From DASPHG01 sp963849605 (lineage in GTDB: Bacteria; Actinomycetota; Thermoleophilia; Solirubrobacterales; Thermoleophilaceae), in contig CAWKHX010000015.1 in NCBI GenBank assembly GCA_963849605.1, positions 372,001 through 436,000 of the forward strand: DNA of 64,000 bases, read 5' to 3'. Below are positions 42,828-51,585 of the stretch, piece by piece (the stretch's first letter is position 1; every line of letters starts with the position of its first letter). The position numbers and the translations under genes were made by a program. Below the pieces are notes generated by a model that saw only the letters and a list, made by a program, of their open reading frames with translations, was not told where the DNA came from and made no database searches.

Positions 42828-44700
42828 GGTGGCTCCCGACACCCTGGTCGACGGACGCTATCGCGTCCTCAACCGGCTCGGGGCCGGGGGGATGGCGGAC
42901 GTCTACTGCGCCGAGGACACGCACCTCGGCCGGCAGGTCGCGCTGAAGGTCCTCTACCGCCGGTTCGCGCAGGACGCCGAGTTCGTCGAGCGGTTCAAGC
43001 GGGAGGCGCAGTCGGCGGCCGGCCTGACCCACCCGAACGTCGTGAACGTCTTCGACCGCGGCGAGCACGACGGCACCTACTACATAGCGATGGAGTACCT
43101 GCCGGGGCGCACGCTGAAGCAGGTCATCACCGAGCGCGGCGCGCTCGACCAGGAGTCGGTCATCGACATCGGCATCCAGATCCTGCGCGCGGCGAGCTTC
43201 GCCCACCGCCGCGGCGTCGTCCACCGTGACCTGAAGCCCCACAACGTGATGCTCGACGACGGCGGGAACGCGAAGGTCACCGACTTCGGCATAGCGCGCG
43301 CCGGGGCCTCCGAGATGACGGAGGCAGGCTCGATCATGGGCACCGCGCAGTACCTGTCGCCCGAGCAGGCGCAGGGCCAGCCCGCGACTTCGCAGTCCGA
43401 CCTCTACTCGGTCGGGATCATCCTCTACGAGCTGCTCACCGGCCGGCTTCCGTTCGACGGCGAGAGCGCTGTCTCGATCGCCGTGCAGCACCTGAACGAC
43501 TCGCCGCCGCCGATCAGCTCGCTCCGCCTCGACGTCGCGCCCGAGCTGGACGCGGCGGTGATGCGCGCGCTCGCCAAGGACCCGGCGGCGCGGTGGGCCG
43601 ACGCCGACGAGTTCATCCGAGCGCTCGAGGGCGCTCGCGCGGGCCTGGCCACACAGCCGCTCGGTCAGGACACGGCTGCGTTCGCCCCGGTCCCCGTCGC
43701 CGCGCCCGAGGAGGACGAGCAGCGGAAGCGCCGCTGGCCCTGGTTCGCCCTGGGTTTGACAGCGCTCGTGCTCGCGCTCGCAGCCTTCCTGCTCGCGGGG
43801 GGCGACCAGGTCGAGGTCGAGAACGTGGTTGGCCAGCCCGAGGCGGTCGCGGTCGACCGGCTGTCGGACGACGGGTTCGAGGTAGACGTCGATCGCCAGC
43901 CCGACCTGGCGCCCATCGGCGAGGTCATCCATCAGGACCCGGGGGCGGGCACCGAGGCCGACGAGGGCTCGACCGTGAAGCTCGTGGTCTCGACGGGCGC
44001 CCCCGAGGTGACCGTCCCGACCGTCGCGGGATTCGCGGAGAAGCGCGCGGTGCGCGAGCTGAGCAAGGCCGGCTGCGGGACGCGCGAGGACACGAACCTG
44101 TGCGGCTTCAAGGTCGAGGTCCGCGACGAGGCGTCCGACCGGTTCGATGAGGGCGATGCGATCAGGACGAGCCCGCAGGGCGGCACGAGCGCCGAGGTCG
44201 GCTCGCGCGTCCTCTTGTTCGTCTCGACCGGCCCGCAGCAGGTCGAGGTCCCGGACGTGGTCGGCCTGGCGCGTGAGTCCGCTGAGGCCACACTGAACCG
44301 CGCGGGCCTCGGCTTCACGGTCACCGAACAGGAATCTGACGAGGACCCGGGGACGGTGATCGCGCAGGACCCGGTTGTCGGCACGACGGTGGACAAGGGC
44401 TCGCGCGTCGAGCTGACGATCGCCAAGGAGGCCGAGACCGTCGACGTTCCGAACGTGGTCGGCTTCTCGCGCACGACGGCCGAGGACACGCTTCGCGACG
44501 CGGGCCTGCGGCCCGTGGTGGTCGAGGAGGAGACCGACGACCCCGCCGCGGTGGACCAGGTGCTGAGGCAGAGCCCGGGATCGGGCGCCGAGGTCGAACC
44601 GCGCTCGGAGGTCGAGATAGTCGTGGGCGTCGCGCCCGAGGAGGGGGACGAGGGCGTCGGCGTGCCGCCGACCGGGACAGGCGAAGGGCTGCTGGAGTGA
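42820..44700 (+). CDS. pknB: PASTA-domain Ser/Thr protein kinase (PknB-like)
   Basis: 626 residues. Kinase domain (about 8-275) with GAGGMADVYCAED, VALKVLYRRF, VVHRDLKPHNVML, VTDFGIARAG and GTAQYLSPEQA; one membrane helix (WFALGLTALVLALAAFLLAGG, about 305-326); four extracellular PASTA repeats, each of the VPxVVG...AxxxLxxAGL...V..qxPxxGtxv type. It senses peptidoglycan fragments and phosphorylates cell-wall targets. The second repeat has two extra cysteines (AGCGTREDTNLCGF). TTG at 42820-42822 with GGAGA upstream; GTG at 42829 is an alternative. Overlaps ddl (GTGA). Confidence 0.95.
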   Translation: MAEVAPDTLVDGRYRVLNRLGAGGMADVYCAEDTHLGRQVALKVLYRRFAQDAEFVERFKREAQSAAGLTHPNVVNVFDRGEHDGTYYIAMEYLPGRTLKQVITERGALDQESVIDIGIQILRAASFAHRRGVVHRDLKPHNVMLDDGGNAKVTDFGIARAGASEMTEAGSIMGTAQYLSPEQAQGQPATSQSDLYSVGIILYELLTGRLPFDGESAVSIAVQHLNDSPPPISSLRLDVAPELDAAVMRALAKDPAARWADADEFIRALEGARAGLATQPLGQDTAAFAPVPVAAPEEDEQRKRRWPWFALGLTALVLALAAFLLAGGDQVEVENVVGQPEAVAVDRLSDDGFEVDVDRQPDLAPIGEVIHQDPGAGTEADEGSTVKLVVSTGAPEVTVPTVAGFAEKRAVRELSKAGCGTREDTNLCGFKVEVRDEASDRFDEGDAIRTSPQGGTSAEVGSRVLLFVSTGPQQVEVPDVVGLARESAEATLNRAGLGFTVTEQESDEDPGTVIAQDPVVGTTVDKGSRVELTIAKEAETVDVPNVVGFSRTTAEDTLRDAGLRPVVVEEETDDPAAVDQVLRQSPGSGAEVEPRSEVEIVVGVAPEEGDEGVGVPPTGTGEGLLE

Positions 44701-45662
44701 GGGTCGCCGTGCTGGCCGGCGGGCGCTCGAGCGAGCACGAGATCTCGCTCGCCTCGGCGTCGGCGATCCGCACCGGCCTCGAGGAGGCCGGACATGAGCC
44801 GGTGGCCGTCGCGATCGACTCGGACGGGCGCTGGACCGCGGACGGCGCGCCGGTGGCGATCGAGCCGTCCGGGGGCGTGCTCGGCGCGGACGTCGTGTTC
44901 CCCGCGCTGCACGGTCCGTTCGGCGAGGACGGCACGGTCCAGGGGCTGCTCGAGCTCGCGGACGTGCCCTACGTGGGCGCAGGCGTGCTGGCGTCGGCTC
45001 TGTGCATGGACAAGGTGACCTTCAAGGACGTCATGGCGCACGCGGGGATCCCGCAGGTCGCCTACCGCCGGGCCCGCAAGGGGGACGACCTGCGCGCGCT
45101 CGAGGCGCTCGGCCTGCCGGTCTTCGTGAAGCCGGCTCGGCTCGGGTCGTCGGTGGGCATCTCGAAGGCCGGGACCGCGGACGAGCTGCGGGCTGCGCTC
45201 GAGGAGGCCTGGCGCCACGATCCGCTCGCGATCATCGAGGCGCTCTCACGCGGCATGGAGGTTGAGTGCTCGGTGGTCGGTAACGACGACCCGGTCGCTT
45301 CCGAGCCGGGCGAGCTCGTCGTGAACGCCGACTGGTACGACTACGACGCGAAGTACAAGCCCGGCGGCATGGACCTGGTGGTTCCGGCGCGGCTCGAGGA
45401 CGCCACCCGCGCGCGCGTCCGGGAGCTCGCGGTCGAGGTATTCAAGCGCGTCAGCTGCGCTGGCCTCGCCCGGGTTGACTTCTTCGTCGAGGACGGCAGC
45501 CGCGTGCTCGTCAACGAGCTGAACACGATGCCCGGCTTCACCGAGACCAGCGTGTTCCCGAAGCTGTTCGAGGAGTCGGGCCTGGGCTTCCCCGACCTGC
45601 TGTCACGCCTGATCGAGCTGGCGCTCGAACGTCACCAGCGCGAGAGGGCCTACCGCTTCTAA
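44697..45662 (+). CDS. ddl: D-alanine-D-alanine ligase
   Basis: 321 residues, canonical Ddl. LAGGRSSEHEISLASA, ALHGPFGEDGTVQGLLEL, VFVKPARLGSSVGISKA (ATP loop), WYDYDAKYKPGGMDLVVPA (omega loop Tyr/Lys) and RVLVNELNTMPGFTETSVFPKL (metal/D-Ala site) are all intact. It supplies the D-Ala-D-Ala of lipid II and ends the kinase operon, overlapping pknB by 4 bp. A second family member lies at 10084. Confidence 0.95.
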   Translation: MRVAVLAGGRSSEHEISLASASAIRTGLEEAGHEPVAVAIDSDGRWTADGAPVAIEPSGGVLGADVVFPALHGPFGEDGTVQGLLELADVPYVGAGVLASALCMDKVTFKDVMAHAGIPQVAYRRARKGDDLRALEALGLPVFVKPARLGSSVGISKAGTADELRAALEEAWRHDPLAIIEALSRGMEVECSVVGNDDPVASEPGELVVNADWYDYDAKYKPGGMDLVVPARLEDATRARVRELAVEVFKRVSCAGLARVDFFVEDGSRVLVNELNTMPGFTETSVFPKLFEESGLGFPDLLSRLIELALERHQRERAYRF

Positions 45663-47143
45663 CTACTTTCGCAGGCTCATCTCTGCCACGGCGGCGTTCT
45701 GCTCGCCCTCCGGGAGCGCCGTTATCCAGAGCAGGTAGTAGCTGAAGCTCTGTCCGGCCGTGTCGAGCTCGATCCGCTGCTCGTCGTCGACGGTCACGGC
45801 GCCGCTGATGCGCGTCCAGCTCGCGAGATCGTCGGGACTGTCCTCGGACGCGTACACCTCGGCCGTCCAGCCGGGGATCGGCGTGACGATGTCGAGCGCG
45901 CGTGCGGCGACGGGCGCGCGCGGGTTCACGATCAGGCCGACGCCCTCCTTCTGCAGGTCGGCGGCCGTGTAGGTCTCGGTCTCCCAGCGCGTCTGCCACG
46001 TTGCCGTCGATCGCCAGCGAGACCTCGTCGGAGTGCTCCTCGGATGTCGCCGAACGGGTCGAAGTCCTCCGCGCCCGATGTGTCGAGCTTGACCGCGGTC
46101 AGCTTGGGTACTCCCGTGAGCTCGGCGCCGCCGGTGGTCCCACGCTGCGCCCGGTCGATCACGAACACGATGCCCCCGGCGACGAGCAGGACGGCGAGCA
46201 GCATCGCGAGCACCCTGCGGCGCGGGTGCCGGAACCGCCGCAGCGCGCCGAACTCCGCGGTGTCCTCCGGAAGCGAGCGCAGCACCGACGTGGCCTCGCC
46301 GCCCGCCTCGCCGGAGCGCGAGGCCTCGATCACGAGCCCCTGCTCGAGCGCGTGGGTCATCTCCTTCGCGCTCGCGTAGCGGTTCGCGGTCTCCTTCGCG
46401 CACGCGGTCTCCACGACCGAGGCGAGCGCCGCCGAGATCTCCGGGCGCCGCATCCGGATGTCCGGCAGCGGGTCCTTCACGTGCTTCATCGCGACGCCCA
46501 CCTGCGTCTCCGCCTTGAACGGAACGTCCCCGGTAAGCATCTCGAAGAGGCAGATCCCGAGCGAGTACACGTCCGATTGCGCGGTCGTGTCCTCTCCGAG
46601 CGCCTGCTCGGGCGCGACGTAGTCGGTCGTGCCGAGCACCCGCCCCGTGGCGGTCAGCCCCTCCGCCTCCAGCGAGCGTGCGATCCCGAAGTCGGTGACC
46701 TTCGCGCGGCCCTCCGAGTCGATCAGCACGTTCTGCGGCTTCACGTCACGGTGCACGAGCCGGTTCGCATGCGCGCACTCCAGCGCGCGGCCGATCTCGA
46801 TCGCGTAGGCGACCGCCTCGGCGACCGGGAGCCGCCCGACGCGCCTGAGCCGCTCCTTGAGCGTCTCGCCCTCCACGTACTCGAAGACGATGTAGGGGTG
46901 GTCGTCGTCCTCGCCGAAGTCGATCACGGTCACGACGTGCGGATGGCTGAGGCTGGCGACCGCGCGTGCCTCGCGCCGGAACCGCTCGAGCTGGTCCGAG
47001 TCCGAGGAGATCTCGCGATGCAGCAGCTTGATCGCCACCCATCGCTCCAACGTCTCGTCGAACGCGCGATAGACGGTCGACATCCCGCCCGAGCCGATCT
47101 TCTCCTCGAGCCGGAACCGTCCGCTGAGCAGAGTGCCGATCAC
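45663..47143 (-). CDS. Receptor-type Ser/Thr protein kinase with C-terminal discoidin-like domain (two one-base frameshifts)
   Basis: 492 residues after skipping two extra bases (near 46045 and 46002). The kinase domain has GSGGMSTVYRAFD, VAIKLLH, LVHRDVKPQNVLI, VTDFGIARSL and GTTDYVAPEQA. A membrane helix follows at about residues 315-335 (VLAMLLAVLLVAGGIVFVI). The extracellular part resumes as EEHSDEVSLAIDG, then TRWETETYTAADLQKEGVGLIV and ends VAEMSLRK, like the galactose-binding/discoidin folds fused to actinobacterial kinases. Its GTG overlaps the purM stop (GTGA). The length of 1,481 bp fits exactly two insertions. Confidence 0.85.
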
Positions 47144-48198
47144 AGAGAGTTGGATGCGGGGGCGAAGCCCGCGCCACGACGTCCCTCGAGACCCGCGATC
47201 TCGACCACGTCCGTGCGCTCCGTCACCTCGCCGATCACCTTCCCACCGAGTGTGGCAGCCGCGCGAGCGGCGTCCGCCGGTGGCACGACGCAGCACAGGC
47301 CGCAGCCCATGTTGAAGACCTCGTACAGCTCCTCCGGCGGAGTGTCGCTGCGCTCGGCGATCAGCTCGAAAATGGGCTGCGGCGGCAGCGGATCGGAGAT
47401 CCGGTAGCCGACCTCGGCCTCGAGCCGGCCGAGGTTGAGGAAGCCGTCGCCGGTGATGTGCGCGAGCCCGCGCACATCCACGTCGGAGCGCAGCAGCTCG
47501 ATCACCTCGCGCACGTAGATCCGGGTCGGCTCGATCAACGCATCGCCGACCGTGCCGTCGCCGAACGACTCGTCGAGGTCGGGCAGCGCGCGGCGTGCGA
47601 GCGTGTACCCGTTCGAGTGGAGCCCGCTCGACGCCACGCCGACGATCGCGTCGCCGGGCTCGATCCGATCGCCAGTGACGATCTCGTCGAGCTTCACGAG
47701 GCCGACGCAGGCACCGACGAGGTCGAACCCGCGCGGTGACGGGTGCCCGCGGATCACCTCGGGCAGCTGGGCGAGCTCACCGCCGGGAATCTCGATCCCG
47801 GCCTGCTCCGCGCCGGCCTTTAGGCCCTCGGCGACCTGCCGCAGCATCTCCGGGTCGGCCTGCTCGACCGCGATGTAGTCGAGCAGCGCGATCGGCTCTG
47901 CGCCCACGCAGACGAGGTCGTTCACGTTCATCGCGATGCAGTCGATCCCGATGGTGTCGAATCGCCCGAGCTGCTCGGCGACGATCACCTTCGACCCGAC
48001 GCCGTCGGTCGAGAGCGCGATGCCATTCACGTCGTCGAGCCGCAGCACGTTCGCGTAATGACCCGAGCCCAGGAGCGCGCGCGGCGCTCGGCCGAGGTCG
48101 ATCGTGCCGAGGACGGACACGAGCGCCTTCACCGCCGCGTCCGACTGCGCCGTGTCGACCCCGGACTCGGCGTATGCGCCCTCACCCATTACGGCCAT
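47140..48198 (-). CDS. purM: Phosphoribosylformylglycinamidine cyclo-ligase (AIR synthetase)
   Basis: 352 residues. PurM closes the imidazole ring in purine synthesis using ATP. GVDTAQSDAAVKAL, LALSTDGVGSKV-type ALSTDGVGSKVIVAEQ, DCIAMNVNDLVCVGAEPIALLDYIA, GGELAQLPEVI, GVASSGLHSNGYTLARR and AHITGDGFLNLGRL are the family landmarks. ATG at 48196-48198, 17 bp inside the 3' end of uppP; overlaps the kinase gene downstream. A metabolic gene inside a membrane/signalling operon. Confidence 0.96.
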   Translation of the reverse strand: MAVMGEGAYAESGVDTAQSDAAVKALVSVLGTIDLGRAPRALLGSGHYANVLRLDDVNGIALSTDGVGSKVIVAEQLGRFDTIGIDCIAMNVNDLVCVGAEPIALLDYIAVEQADPEMLRQVAEGLKAGAEQAGIEIPGGELAQLPEVIRGHPSPRGFDLVGACVGLVKLDEIVTGDRIEPGDAIVGVASSGLHSNGYTLARRALPDLDESFGDGTVGDALIEPTRIYVREVIELLRSDVDVRGLAHITGDGFLNLGRLEAEVGYRISDPLPPQPIFELIAERSDTPPEELYEVFNMGCGLCCVVPPADAARAAATLGGKVIGEVTERTDVVEIAGLEGRRGAGFAPASNSL

Positions 48199-48892
48199 TC
48201 AACCTCATGATGCGGAGAGCGATCACTCCGACGGCGACCCGGTAGAGCCCGAAGGGCGCGTACGACCGCAGCCGATCGATCCGCGGAACGAGCCGCGCGG
48301 CGGCGAGGCCCGACAGGAAGGCCGCCGCGAAACCCACCGCGTGGTCGGGAGCGGGCCGCGCGCTGCGCCGCCGCGCGAGCTTCAGGACGGTCGCTCCGGC
48401 GATCACGGGCAGGGCGGCCTCGCGCGACATCCGGCCGGCCGCGTCGCGCTCGAACCCGAGCAGCCGCGCCATCGTGAGCGTCGCGCCGTTGCGCGAGACA
48501 CCGGGGACGAGCGCGCACGCCTGCGCGAGCCCGATCAGCAGCTCGTCCCGCGCGCCGGCGGCGGACTCGGGGCGCCACTGCGGCGCGGCGTCGGCGGCGA
48601 TCAGGGCCAGCCCGCCGAGTATCTGGGCCACCGCGGTCGAGCGGCGTCCGAGCCGCTGTTCGATAGGCCGCTCCAGCGCGAGCCCCGCGATCGCCGCGGG
48701 CGCGAGCATCAGCGGCCTGACGCGCGGGGGCGGCAGGGTGACGAGCAGGGCGGCGGCTGTGCCGGCGTGTGCGAACACCTCGAAGGACTTGTCGTCCGAG
48801 CCCAGGAGCACCAGGTGCCCAGAGCTCGAGACCGGCAGCACCTCGGCGGGGCCCTGGACGAGCCCCAGCAGGAGGGCCTTGCGAAGCGTCAG
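48182..48892 (-). CDS. uppP: Undecaprenyl-diphosphatase UppP (BacA), probable CTG start
   Basis: 236 residues, polytopic. GLVQGPAEVLPVSSSGHLVLLG near the N-terminus and LVPGVSRNGATLTMARLLGF in the middle are the two catalytic signatures of UppP, which recycles undecaprenyl pyrophosphate for peptidoglycan and polysaccharide synthesis. No ATG/GTG/TTG lies before the first signature in this frame. A CTG at 48890-48892 overlaps the dedA stop as CTGA and aligns with the usual MTL start (LTLRKALLLG), so a CTG start with coupling is likely. Confidence 0.88.
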   Translation of the reverse strand: MTLRKALLLGLVQGPAEVLPVSSSGHLVLLGSDDKSFEVFAHAGTAAALLVTLPPPRVRPLMLAPAAIAGLALERPIEQRLGRRSTAVAQILGGLALIAADAAPQWRPESAAGARDELLIGLAQACALVPGVSRNGATLTMARLLGFERDAAGRMSREAALPVIAGATVLKLARRRSARPAPDHAVGFAAAFLSGLAAARLVPRIDRLRSYAPFGLYRVAVGVIALRIMRLNGRNG

Positions 48893-49527
48893 GGGGATTC
48901 CGAAGCCGGTTGACCGCCCCGGCGGCGGATCAGGAGGTACACGATGCCGATCACGATCATCGCGGCGACGGCGTAGTCGACGTAGTGCAGCGAGTCCTTC
49001 CAGTCTTCCCAGTGCTCGCCGGCCTCCTTGCCGATGAACGTGAGCATGAAGACCCACGGCAGGCATCCGAGGAACGTGAGCAGGCTGAAGCGCCAGAACG
49101 GCATGCGCGCGACGCCGGCGGGCAGCGAGATGAACGTGCGGATGATCGGGAGCATGCGCGAGAAGAAGACGGTCGCGTCACCGTGGCGCTCGAACCAGCG
49201 GTCCGCCCATTCGAGGTGGCTCTTCTTCACGTGCAGCTTCTTGCCGTGCTTCTCGAGGATGTCCACGCGGCCGACGTAGCCGAGCCCGTACGCGAGCCAC
49301 GAGCCCACGAGGTTCGCGACCGATCCCACCATCACCGCTGCGAACAGCGAGTACTCGCCCTCCGCCACGCGGAAGCCGGCGAACAGCATCGTGGCCTCGC
49401 TCGGGATCGGGATGCAGGCGCTCTCGAGCATCATCAGCACGAAGACGCCGGCGAGCCCCATGGCGTCCACCACGTCGACTGCGAAGTCGACGATCGGGTC
49501 GGTCAGCGATGCGATCGTCAGCGTCAA
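48889..49527 (-). CDS. DedA-family membrane protein
   Basis: 212 residues, five hydrophobic segments. The DedA/SNARE-associated motif is visible: LESACIPIPSEATMLFAGF, GSWLAYGLGYVGR, FFSRMLPIIRTFISLPAGVARMPFWRFSLLTFLGCLPWV. Recent work ties DedA proteins to undecaprenyl-phosphate recycling, fitting its overlap with uppP. TTG at 49525-49527. Confidence 0.92.
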   Translation of the reverse strand: MTLTIASLTDPIVDFAVDVVDAMGLAGVFVLMMLESACIPIPSEATMLFAGFRVAEGEYSLFAAVMVGSVANLVGSWLAYGLGYVGRVDILEKHGKKLHVKKSHLEWADRWFERHGDATVFFSRMLPIIRTFISLPAGVARMPFWRFSLLTFLGCLPWVFMLTFIGKEAGEHWEDWKDSLHYVDYAVAAMIVIGIVYLLIRRRGGQPASESP

Positions 49528-49536
49528 GCGGCGGGG

Positions 49537-49542
49537 TAGGGT
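49537..49542 (+). promoter_or_regulatory. -10 box of the DegT-type aminotransferase gene
   Basis: TAGGGT, 7 nt before the TTG at 49550. The overlapping minus-strand TACCCT (49539-49544) could serve dedA, 11 nt before its TTG. Confidence 0.4.
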
Positions 49543-49549
49543 ACCGGGC

Positions 49550-50602
49550 TTGCCTGTACCCCTTTTCGCAAGCTCGCTCGACGAGTATCAGCCGCGAATC
49601 GCCGAGAAGCTCGCAGAGGTCGCCAGGAGTGGACGCTACATCCTCGGCCCCGAGGTGGAGGCGTTCGAGGACGCCTTCGCCCGGTACCTGGGAGTGCGCC
49701 ACTGCGTCGGCGTCGCCAACGGCACCGACGCGCTGACGATCGCCCTGCGCGCGGTCGGCGTGAAGCCCGGCGACGACGTCGTCCTGCCGTCGTTCACGTT
49801 CTACGCGACGGCCGAAGCGGTCGTGACCGTCGGCGCCCGGCCGGTGTTCTGCGACGTCGACCCGGCCACCTTCTGCGTCACCGGCGAGACCGTCGCGGCG
49901 GCGGTCACATCCCGAACGCGCGCGATCGTGCCGGTGCACCTGTTCGGCAACGTCGCTCCGATGGACGAGCTCGAGCAGTTCGGGATTCCGCTCGTCGAGG
50001 ACGCGGCCCAGGCGGTGGGCGCCTCCTACGGCGGCCGGCGCGCGGGCTCACTCGGGGCGGCGGCAACGTTCTCCTTCTTCCCGTCCAAGAACCTGCCGTG
50101 CCTCGGCGACGGCGGCGCCGTCGTGACCGACGACGACGACGTCGCGGCGCTCGCGCGGCGGCTGCGCTTCCACGGCTCGGAGGACAAGCGGACGTTCACC
50201 GAGGTCGGCTACAACTCACGCCTCGACGAGCTGCAGGCGGCGGTGCTGAGCCTGCTGCTGCCGGAGCTCGACGGCTGGAACGAACGCCGGCGCGCGGCAG
50301 CGGCCGCGTACGAGGAGCTCGGGCTCGGCGAGTACGCCGAGCTGCCGGAGGTGGTCGACGGAGCCGAGCACGTCTACCACCTGTACGTCGTGCGCAACGA
50401 GCGGCTCGAGGGCGTGGGGACGGGCTACTACCGCGTGCCGTGCCATCTCCAGCCCGCGATGCGCGAGTGGGGCGCGGACTCGCTCGAGCTCCCGGGCACG
50501 CGCGAGGCGTCGCGCTCGGGCGTCGCGCTCCCGATGGGCAAGGACCTGACTCGCGAGCAGGTCGAAGAGGTGGTCCGAACATGCGCATCTGGGTCGACCT
50601 GA
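49550..50602 (+). CDS. DegT/DnrJ/EryC1/StrS-family sugar aminotransferase
   Basis: 350 residues. PLP aminotransferase of nucleotide-sugar pathways: GRYILGPEVEAFEDAFARYLGVRHCVGVANGTDALTIALRAVG, PSFTFYATAEAV, VEDAAQAVGASYGGRRAGSLG, the PLP lysine in FFPSKNLPCLGDGGAVVT and VGYNSRLDELQAAVL. It is complete though the C-terminus is shortened relative to typical 370-residue members. TTG start after TAGGGT; overlaps the DUF354 gene by 22 bp. With the CapD-like dehydratase nearby it probably makes an amino-sugar for the cell surface. Confidence 0.9.
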   Translation: MPVPLFASSLDEYQPRIAEKLAEVARSGRYILGPEVEAFEDAFARYLGVRHCVGVANGTDALTIALRAVGVKPGDDVVLPSFTFYATAEAVVTVGARPVFCDVDPATFCVTGETVAAAVTSRTRAIVPVHLFGNVAPMDELEQFGIPLVEDAAQAVGASYGGRRAGSLGAAATFSFFPSKNLPCLGDGGAVVTDDDDVAALARRLRFHGSEDKRTFTEVGYNSRLDELQAAVLSLLLPELDGWNERRRAAAAAYEELGLGEYAELPEVVDGAEHVYHLYVVRNERLEGVGTGYYRVPCHLQPAMREWGADSLELPGTREASRSGVALPMGKDLTREQVEEVVRTCASGST

Positions 50603-51576
50603 CGAACAGCCCGCACGTGCTGGTCATGCGGCCGGTCGTGCGCGCGCTCGAGGAGGACGGCCACGAGGTGGAGGTCACGGCGAGGGACTTCGCGCAGACG
50701 CTCGAGCTGTGCGACCGCCTGGGTGTGCGCCACACGGCCGTCGGCCGCCACCGCGGCGGTCGTCGCGGCAGCAAGGCGGTCGGGTTGTTCTCGCGCTCGG
50801 CGGCGCTCGTCCGATGGGCGCGCGGGCGCGGCTTCGACGCTGCCCTGGGCCACGGCTCGAACGACATCACGGTCGCCGCGAAGCTGCTCCGGATCCCGAG
50901 CGCGACCGCGTTCGACTACGAGTGGGCGACGGTTCAGCACAGCGTCAACTGCAGGCTCGTGCGGAACGTGGTGGTGCCCGACGCGATCCCGCCGGAGCGC
51001 CTCTACCGGTACGGCGCGCGCGGCAAGATCCGCGCCTACCCGGGCCTGAAGGAGGAGTACTACCTCGCCGACTTCGAGCCGAGTGAGGGGGTGCTCGACG
51101 AGCTGGCCCTCGACAGGAGCCAGCCGATCGCCGTGGTGCGCACGCCGCCCGACGTGTCGCTCTACCACCGGTTCGAGAACCCGCTCTTCAAGCAGGTGCT
51201 CGACCGCTTGCGGGACCGCGCGCAGACCGTCGTCCTGCCGCGCACCCGCGAGCAGCGCGAGGAGGTCGCAGCGGCCGGCGGCTTCGTCGTGCCGGAGCAC
51301 GCCGTCGACGCGCAGAGCCTGGTCTGGCACGCCGACCTCGTCGTCTCCGCCGGCGGCACGATGAACCGCGAGGCGGTCGCGCTCGGCACCCCCGTCTTCA
51401 CCACGTTCGAGGGCCGGCTCGGCGCGGTCGACGAGCGGCTGATGCAGGAGGGAAGGCTGCGCAAGCTTTCAAAAGCCGACGAGATCGTGGTGGAGAAGCA
51501 CGCTCGCACGGTGCAAGATCGCGTGCGGCGCGACCCGCGAGACCTCGCGCTGCGCATGCTCACAGGCCTACACTGA
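50581..51576 (+). CDS. DUF354 family protein (GT-B-fold glycosyltransferase-like)
   Basis: 331 residues. The start MRIWVDLTNSPHVLVMRPVVRALEEDGHEVEVTARDF is the DUF354 signature; HGSNDITVAAKLLRIPSATAFDYE and a GT-B-like C-terminal segment (LVWHADLVVSAGGTMNREAVALGTPVFTTF) suggest a nucleotide-sugar binding fold. No biochemical activity is established for the family. Lies between two sugar-modification genes on the same strand. Confidence 0.85.
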   Translation: MRIWVDLTNSPHVLVMRPVVRALEEDGHEVEVTARDFAQTLELCDRLGVRHTAVGRHRGGRRGSKAVGLFSRSAALVRWARGRGFDAALGHGSNDITVAAKLLRIPSATAFDYEWATVQHSVNCRLVRNVVVPDAIPPERLYRYGARGKIRAYPGLKEEYYLADFEPSEGVLDELALDRSQPIAVVRTPPDVSLYHRFENPLFKQVLDRLRDRAQTVVLPRTREQREEVAAAGGFVVPEHAVDAQSLVWHADLVVSAGGTMNREAVALGTPVFTTFEGRLGAVDERLMQEGRLRKLSKADEIVVEKHARTVQDRVRRDPRDLALRMLTGLH

Positions 51577-51585
51577 CCCGTCGCC

